DNA from: Pseudomonas sp.
Lineage (GTDB): Bacteria > Pseudomonadota > Gammaproteobacteria > Pseudomonadales > Pseudomonadaceae
DNA: 11,951 nt
Direction: 5' to 3'
NCBI GenBank assembly: GCA_030654635.1
Contig: JAURXE010000375.1
Location: 1 to 11,951, forward strand
The first letter of the stretch is position 1. Each line of letters starts with the position of its first letter. The notes under the pieces are model-generated. The model had not been told where the DNA came from, did no database searches, and saw nothing but the letters and a program-made list of their open reading frames with translations. Shown piece by piece: positions 7,083 through 11,951 of this stretch. Both the position numbers and the translations under genes were made by a program.

Positions 7083-8369
7083 CTAGCGCTTCAACAGCAA
7101 CGGCCCTTTATAGGCGTCCATGATGGTCGAGGCCGCAAAACCCTGGCTGACGATCTGCCCCAGGGCATTCATGGCTTCGGTGATGTGGGCAAAATATTTC
7201 TTATAACTGGGGCACAGGTAGTTCAAGCCCGCTTCGCCGTCGGGGGTGCGGGTGAAGCGGTTTTTCGGGCATTCGCCATGGCAGGCAAAGAGATAGGGAC
7301 AACGCTGGCAATAGCCTGGCAGCGTGGTTTCTTTGGCCGCGCCAAAAGCCTGCTGCACCGCACTGGCGGCCAGCGACGAGAGATCATCCTCGACGATATT
7401 GCCCAGGCGATAGTCGGGGTACATAAAGTGATCGCACGAATACACCTCGCCACTGTGCTCAACAATCAGCGCCTTTCCACAGCGCGGCGCAAACAGGCAA
7501 ACGCTGGCCGGCAGTTGCAACCAAGAAGCCAAGGCCCATTCGAAATTCATCACATGCACAGTGCCGACATCATTGCGCACCCACTCATCGAACACCGCGA
7601 TCAGAAAATCCCCATAGGCCTCGCGCTCGACACTTTGCGGGCTGACGGCGGCCGCGCTGGGCGGTAGTTCGTCGAGCGCTGAAGGCTGCCCAAGCGACAA
7701 GCCCGGTGGCTGGGCGAAATGCAAATGAATCACTTGCTCGGCCGACGTCGGCAGGCGTTCGACCACCGGATTGAACTGGATAAACCGCACCCCCGCGGCT
7801 TTGAGGAAGCGGTAGATTTCCAGACCATGGGCCGTGCTCTGCCGGCTCACGGTGACCAGCACATTGAACTGCACCCGATGCTGGCGCAGCAGCTGCAGCC
7901 CTCCCATGACCGAGTCAAAACTGGAGCGACCCTGTTTGTCGGGGCGGTGCAAATCGTGGATGGCCTGCGGGCCATCGATGCTGATGCCAACGGTGAAGTC
8001 TTCGGCGGCCAGAAACTCGCACCACTGCTCGTCCAGCAAGGTGCCGTTGGTTTGCAGACTGTTGCGGATGGTTTTAGCGCCGGCATATTCGCGCTGGTAA
8101 CTCACTGCACGCTGGAAGAACTCGACCCCCAACAGGGTCGGCTCGCCACCCTGCCAGGTGAACTCGACCTCAGGCGTGGATTGCGCCGCGATGTAGCCTT
8201 GCACGTAGGCGCGCAAGACCTCATCGGTCATGCGAAATTTTTCCCGCGGCGGGTACATGGCCTCTTTTTCCAGGTAGAAACAGTAGTCGCAATCCAGGTT
8301 GCAAATCGGCCCAACGGGCTTGGCCATCAGGTGCAGACCTTGTTGCTCAGCCGGGCTGTCACTCATCAT
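7083..8369 (-). CDS. Anaerobic sulfatase-maturating enzyme (radical SAM/SPASM)
   Basis: Seen: 428 residues. The radical-SAM cluster motif is C23-x3-C27-x2-C30 (CNLDCDYC), followed by TWQGGEPTL (71-79) and GISIDGP (128-134). Eight further cysteines at 291, 297, 312, 354, 357, 363, 367 and 386 reproduce the spacing of the two SPASM auxiliary clusters of Clostridium perfringens anSME, and Asp313 directly after Cys312 matches its catalytic Asp. Known: anSMEs use S-adenosylmethionine radical chemistry to oxidise an active-site Cys or Ser of sulfatases to formylglycine in the cytoplasm, without oxygen. A Pro/Ala-rich stretch at about 205-245 looks longer than usual. AGGAG lies five bases before the ATG at 8369; ATG 8366 and TTG 8372 are alternatives. 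It follows the Ser-type sulfatase on the same strand, which is its evident substrate. The strong cysteine match makes this call secure. Confidence 0.95.
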   Translation of the reverse strand: MMSDSPAEQQGLHLMAKPVGPICNLDCDYCFYLEKEAMYPPREKFRMTDEVLRAYVQGYIAAQSTPEVEFTWQGGEPTLLGVEFFQRAVSYQREYAGAKTIRNSLQTNGTLLDEQWCEFLAAEDFTVGISIDGPQAIHDLHRPDKQGRSSFDSVMGGLQLLRQHRVQFNVLVTVSRQSTAHGLEIYRFLKAAGVRFIQFNPVVERLPTSAEQVIHLHFAQPPGLSLGQPSALDELPPSAAAVSPQSVEREAYGDFLIAVFDEWVRNDVGTVHVMNFEWALASWLQLPASVCLFAPRCGKALIVEHSGEVYSCDHFMYPDYRLGNIVEDDLSSLAASAVQQAFGAAKETTLPGYCQRCPYLFACHGECPKNRFTRTPDGEAGLNYLCPSYKKYFAHITEAMNALGQIVSQGFAASTIMDAYKGPLLLKR

Positions 8370-8390
8370 CAAAGCTCCTGTGTCTCAGGC

Positions 8391-8421
8391 CAAAAAGGCG
8401 GCGTGGTCACCCCACGCCGCC
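8391..8421 (-). terminator. Rho-independent terminator after Ser-type sulfatase
   Basis: On the minus strand GGCGGCGTGG, a five-base loop and CCACGCCGCC form a perfect 10-bp GC-rich stem (8397-8421), directly followed by five T (plus-strand A at 8392-8396). It starts 32 bases past the sulfatase stop codon and ends just upstream of the maturase ribosome site. The plus strand has no T-run after the stem, so it acts in the minus direction. It would limit expression of the maturase relative to the sulfatase. Confidence 0.85.
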
Positions 8422-8453
8422 CCTTGGCTCACTGCGTTTTCACACGCGCCGAG

Positions 8454-10859
8454 TTATGGCATGTACTGAATATGCACATCATTGATCACACCGTTAAAGG
8501 CGAACGGAGCCTGGTCGAAGTAGTCGAGCGACACCGGTGCGCCCCGGTCGAGCCCGACATCCAGGGTCTCGGTGGCACTGAAGGCAATGGGCGCGGTGAA
8601 GGGCACGGTGTTCTCGGCGACCTGCACGCCATTGACCGACAAGCTGACATCGGCCGGTACACCACGCCGGCGCGACGACATGTTCAGTTCGACGGCAATT
8701 TGCGCACGACCGGCCGGCAGCGGTTCCGACGCCTGCAGCTTGGTGCGCACCATGCCAAAGCCGTTGTACTCATAGGTCAGCCGGCCATCTTGCAGGTACA
8801 GGCTGATGCCGCCGCCGATACCGCCCAGGGCAAACAGCACGCCATTGGCATTGGCCGGCAGCTCGGCATCGACGGTGACCCGGTTGTTGTGCGACTTGAT
8901 ATTCGGCGCGGCGAATTCCGGGATGCGCGAAGCACTGCCGGGCAGGTGCCATTGCGCCTGATCGTCGTAGTGGCGCGGACGCACCAGCATGTCGAAGCTG
9001 ACGCCAATCGGGTAGACATGATTGGCCTTGGCATCCTGATCAAATTTGTCTTTCAGCTCTGCGAGTTTTTCCGGGTGGGCCGCAGCAACATCCTCGGCTT
9101 GGCCAAAGTCATTATTGAGGTCATACAGCGCCCACTGGTCGTCTTCGGGCTTCCATTTCAGCCAACCGAAATAATCGCCGATCCAGTTCTGGTTAAGCAC
9201 TATGGCCAGCTTGCCGGCAAAAGACACCAGCCCGGTCTGGTCCGCCACCCAGGGTTTGCGCGGGCCGAGCACCGCCGCGACCCAGCCGTCGGCGTATTCG
9301 GCGCGGCTGCCCATGACTTCGAAGTACTGCTGCTTTTTGCGATTTTCCGCCCCGGCATTATCGAAGCTGTAGGCGAGGCTGATGCCATCCAGGGGGAGCT
9401 GGGGCTGCCCGTTCAACTCGGCAGGCGGGGTGATTCCAATAACGTCATAGATGGTCGGGGCGATGTCGTTGACGTGGTGAAACTGCCCGCGCACCGTCGC
9501 ATCCGGTTTGATCTGCTTGGGCCAGGACACCGCCATGGGCGTGCGCGTCCCGCCGAAATAACCGGCCACCAATTTGGTACCGACGAAGGGACTCATCCCC
9601 GCCCAGGCCCAGGCGGCATTGTAATGTTCTTCGACTTTCGGCCCGCCCAAGGCCGCCAGCCCACCGATTTTATCCAGGGCTGCCATTTGCTCTTGGGGCG
9701 TGGTCTGGATGCCGTTCAAGCCCACCAGGGAACTGATGGAACCCTGCATGCCTTCCGCCGAGGCACCGTTGTCGGAGAGCACGTAAAAAATCAGGGTGTT
9801 GTCACGCACACCGAGGCGCTCCAGCTCATCGACAATCTTGCCGGCCTGGGTGTCGGTGTGTTCGAGAAAGCCGGCATAGACCTCCATCAGTCGCGCCTGG
9901 AACTTCTGCTCTTCAGCACTCAGGCTGTCCCAGGCTGGCAGCTCGGCAGGCCGCGGCGAGAGCTTGGTGTCCGCCGGAATCCAGCCCAGCGCCTTCTGGC
10001 GCTCGAAGGCCCGCTGACGGTAAGCATCCCAACCGCTGTCAAACTTGCCTTTATATTTGTCCGTCCACTCTTGGAATACCTGATGCGGCGCATGCACGGC
10101 GCCCGGCGTCCAGTAGACGAAGAAAGGCTTGTCCGGCTGGGTCGCCTGGTGCTGATCGATCCACTCAATGGCTTTTTGTGCGATGTCTTCGGTGAAGTGA
10201 TATTTCGGATCGTGGGGCGACTCGATCAGCGTGGTGTCGTTCACTAGCAGGGGACTGTACTGATCGGACTCGCCGCCCATAAAGCCGTAGAAATGATCGA
10301 AGCCATAACTGGTCGGCCAGTGATTGAACGGGCCCTTGGCTACGACTTCATGGGCCGGAGTGTTGTGCCATTTGCCGAAGGCCGCACTGCTGTAGTTATG
10401 CTCGTGCAGCACCTGCGGCAGGGTGGCCGCCGTCGGCGGAATGATCCCGGTATAGCCGGCGTCATCGGTCGCCGCTTCAGTGACGGTGCCATTGCCAACC
10501 CGGTGATGATTGCGCCCGGTCAGCAGTGAAGCCCGAGTCGCCGAACTGATTGCCGTGGCGTGAAAGGCGTTGTACTTGATCCCGCTTTGCGCAATGCGGC
10601 TCAGGGTCGGGGTGTGGATCTCGCCTCCTACTGTGTCGGCCTGAGCAAAGCCGGCATCATCGAGCATGATAATCAGGATATTCGGTGCCGCAGGTTGGCT
10701 GGCCTTGCCATCCGTCGCGGTCGGGTTGCTCGCTGCGGTTTGGGTTGGCAAGAGCGCGGCTTGTTCGGCGCCGGCCATGGAGCTGGCCAGGCCACCGAAC
10801 GCCAGCACACCCAGCGACAAGGATGAACGCAGCGGTTTAAAGGAACGCGATAGTTTCAT
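8454..10859 (-). CDS. Secreted Ser-type sulfatase with S-S-A-T-R active site, 801 residues
   Basis: Seen: a signal peptide with probable cleavage after Ala31 (AGA|EQ), then a sulfatase core with Asp67-Asp68 (LDDAGFA), Lys163/His165 (FGKWHNTP), His256 (VHAPH), Asp363-Asn364 (LSDNGAS) and Lys429. At the catalytic position the sequence ATAISSATRASLLTGRNHH has Ser105 (codon AGT) instead of Cys, Ala107 where Pro is usual, and Arg109. A beta-rich C-terminal domain covers about 640-801, like the sulfatase at 4482. Known: Ser-type sulfatases such as Klebsiella AtsA need a radical-SAM maturase to form formylglycine, and one is encoded next to this gene. The usual signature has Pro at the third position, so the Ala is atypical. 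GGAG lies seven bases before the ATG. A copy of the shared element lies 189 bases upstream of the start. The enzyme should be periplasmic, and its substrate is unknown. A loss of activity is possible but unlikely, given that all other active-site residues remain. Confidence 0.93.
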   Translation of the reverse strand: MKLSRSFKPLRSSLSLGVLAFGGLASSMAGAEQAALLPTQTAASNPTATDGKASQPAAPNILIIMLDDAGFAQADTVGGEIHTPTLSRIAQSGIKYNAFHATAISSATRASLLTGRNHHRVGNGTVTEAATDDAGYTGIIPPTAATLPQVLHEHNYSSAAFGKWHNTPAHEVVAKGPFNHWPTSYGFDHFYGFMGGESDQYSPLLVNDTTLIESPHDPKYHFTEDIAQKAIEWIDQHQATQPDKPFFVYWTPGAVHAPHQVFQEWTDKYKGKFDSGWDAYRQRAFERQKALGWIPADTKLSPRPAELPAWDSLSAEEQKFQARLMEVYAGFLEHTDTQAGKIVDELERLGVRDNTLIFYVLSDNGASAEGMQGSISSLVGLNGIQTTPQEQMAALDKIGGLAALGGPKVEEHYNAAWAWAGMSPFVGTKLVAGYFGGTRTPMAVSWPKQIKPDATVRGQFHHVNDIAPTIYDVIGITPPAELNGQPQLPLDGISLAYSFDNAGAENRKKQQYFEVMGSRAEYADGWVAAVLGPRKPWVADQTGLVSFAGKLAIVLNQNWIGDYFGWLKWKPEDDQWALYDLNNDFGQAEDVAAAHPEKLAELKDKFDQDAKANHVYPIGVSFDMLVRPRHYDDQAQWHLPGSASRIPEFAAPNIKSHNNRVTVDAELPANANGVLFALGGIGGGISLYLQDGRLTYEYNGFGMVRTKLQASEPLPAGRAQIAVELNMSSRRRGVPADVSLSVNGVQVAENTVPFTAPIAFSATETLDVGLDRGAPVSLDYFDQAPFAFNGVINDVHIQYMP

Positions 10860-11048
10860 GCAAGACTCCAGTTTGATCCGTTAGCAACCCCGCCCGACGA
10901 CTCGTTTAGTCACTGCCAAGCTTAGTTGCTCAATGCACCACAGGCGCTGGCCGCACTGTCAGTTGGCGGGCTGACCGACAACCGCCATCACCACGGCATT
11001 GCTCTACAGTGAGAGGCAGAGAAGCGGAAAATTCTCGACCACAAGGAA

Positions 11049-11109
11049 CGAAAGTCTGCCCACTGCCCGTGCAATAAACTTTATATTTCACGCCAATCGT
11101 CTTCAGCGC
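11049..11109 (-). promoter_or_regulatory. Shared regulatory element, copy 2
   Basis: This is the partner of 3041-3101, with the same two conserved blocks at identical spacing (11049-11060 and 11076-11109). It lies in the divergent region between the Ser-type sulfatase (189 bases to its start codon) and the AraC regulator (19 bases to its start codon). Its orientation relative to the sulfatase is the same as copy 1 relative to the dehydrogenase operon. A position so close to the regulator start suggests autoregulation, probably repression, while the sulfatase side would be activated. Assignment to the AraC protein is inferred from position and repetition. Confidence 0.72.
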
Positions 11110-11128
11110 AGCGAGTTGCCCAAGCCCC

Positions 11129-11951
11129 ATGCCACTCTATGAACCCTTCCTCTCGTCGCGCTACGTCGCGCCCCTGCTGACGATCCTGCAACGCCAGCAC
11201 GCCAGCGCCCTGGAGCGCATTCTCGAGCGCGCGCAACTGCCGGCGAACAAGCTGCAATTGGCCGGCAAGTTCATCACCTACCCGGAGTTTGATCGCCTGC
11301 TGTGCGCCGCCGCCGCCGAACTGCAGCGCGACGACCTGGGTTTCGAGCTTGGCCAGAACATCACCATCGATCACCACGCGGCGCTGGGCGTGGCGCTGCG
11401 CCAATGCCGCACGGCCGACCAACTGCTGCGTCTGGTGGCGCGCTTCAGCAAGCTGATCACCAATGGGTTTTTCATCCATTACCAGCGGCACGCTGAGTAT
11501 GGCGAACTGCTGATTCGCCCCGCGGCAATGCTCAGCCAGCAGACCCTGTATGCCATGGAAGAGTTGTTCGCGGTGTCCACGCACAGCGACTTGATGGCCA
11601 TGCTCGAGCAGGCACCGGGGCTGGAGATCTCCCTGTCGATGCCCAGGCCGGCGCATGCCGAGCGCTATGCGCGGCTACGGCCGACACGCTTTCAGTTCGG
11701 CGCCAATGGCTTGCCCGAAGTGCGCTGCCGCTTGCCCGCGGCCCTGCTCGACAAACCCCTGCGCCAACCCGCCGGCAGCCCACCGCGCGACGGCGTCGAG
11801 CTGGCCAACCAACGCCATCCAGACCAACGGAGCAAGGAATACAGCCAGTGGCTGAAGATGATGCTGCGCGAAGCCGAAGGGGTGCAGCCGCGCCTAGCCG
11901 AGCTGGCGCAGATGCTGGCGATCAGCCCGCGCAGCCTCAACCGCTACTTGC
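11129..11951 (+). CDS. AraC-family transcriptional regulator, C-terminal end missing
   Basis: Seen: 274 residues to the right edge. The N-terminal part starts MPLYEPFLSSRYVAPLLTIL and continues with PEFDRLLCAAAAELQRDDLG, LGVALRQCRTADQLLRLVARF and a central region ending near DGVELANQRH. This is the layout of the arabinose-binding-type N-terminal domain found in OruR-like AraC regulators. From about 253, PRLAELAQMLAISPRSLNRY is the first helix-turn-helix of the AraC DNA-binding domain; the second lies outside the window. Known: such regulators usually sense a hydrophobic or small organic ligand and control adjacent catabolic genes. The start at 11129 has only a weak ribosome site, and no other in-frame start is visible just upstream. 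The gene diverges from the Ser-type sulfatase, and the shared element sits 19 bases before it. It is the best candidate for controlling both element-bearing units. Confidence 0.9.
   Translation, partial: MPLYEPFLSSRYVAPLLTILQRQHASALERILERAQLPANKLQLAGKFITYPEFDRLLCAAAAELQRDDLGFELGQNITIDHHAALGVALRQCRTADQLLRLVARFSKLITNGFFIHYQRHAEYGELLIRPAAMLSQQTLYAMEELFAVSTHSDLMAMLEQAPGLEISLSMPRPAHAERYARLRPTRFQFGANGLPEVRCRLPAALLDKPLRQPAGSPPRDGVELANQRHPDQRSKEYSQWLKMMLREAEGVQPRLAELAQMLAISPRSLNRYL

Noticed and set aside
7719..10247. Very long plus-strand open frame (about 840 residues) opposite the Ser-type sulfatase and the maturase
   Set aside because: It is antisense to two genes with complete active-site motifs, crosses their boundary, is rich in His/Gln/Arg and has no recognisable domain. 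Such frames are common opposite GC-rich genes.
10956..10977. Imperfect inverted repeat (CTGTCAG / CTGACCG) in the divergent region
   Set aside because: Only five adjacent base pairs with an eight-base loop, which is expected by chance; no repeat of it elsewhere in the window.

Overview
The window is a GC-rich bacterial segment, dense in genes with short intergenic gaps. Gene types and protein style (an AraC regulator with an arabinose-binding-type N-terminal domain, large periplasmic arylsulfatases, class I haloalkane dehalogenase) fit a gammaproteobacterium of the Pseudomonas type; this assignment is an inference from style, not from a marker gene. No RNA gene, insertion sequence, CRISPR array or integrase was seen.

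Layout: (1) Positions 1-2983, minus strand: a compact operon, in transcription order a zinc-type alcohol dehydrogenase, an epoxide-hydrolase-like alpha/beta hydrolase, a two-helix membrane protein with a DUF1330-like domain, and the start of an acyl-CoA synthetase that runs off the left edge. (2) 2984-3441: a divergent intergenic region. (3) 3442-6974, plus strand: a class I haloalkane dehalogenase and a Cys-type secreted sulfatase of 830 residues. (4) 7083-10859, minus strand: a second secreted sulfatase of 801 residues whose active-site residue is Ser (S-S-A-T-R instead of C-x-P-x-R), followed after a rho-independent terminator by a radical-SAM anaerobic sulfatase-maturating enzyme. (5) 10860-11128: a divergent regulatory region. 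(6) 11129 to the right edge: an AraC-family regulator, cut off in its DNA-binding domain.

The strongest non-gene signal is a roughly 61-bp element present twice (3041-3101 and 11049-11109), in the same orientation, once upstream of the dehydrogenase operon and once between the Ser-type sulfatase and the AraC gene. It ties distant units into one probable regulon, most simply controlled by the AraC protein.

As a working model, the two periplasmic sulfatases remove sulfate from an organic sulfate ester, the maturase installs formylglycine, and the cytoplasmic dehalogenase, epoxide hydrolase, alcohol dehydrogenase and acyl-CoA synthetase process the released alcohol. The combination of desulfation, dehalogenation, epoxide opening, alcohol oxidation and CoA activation would suit a halogenated, sulfated lipid such as a chlorosulfolipid, but the substrate is a guess.
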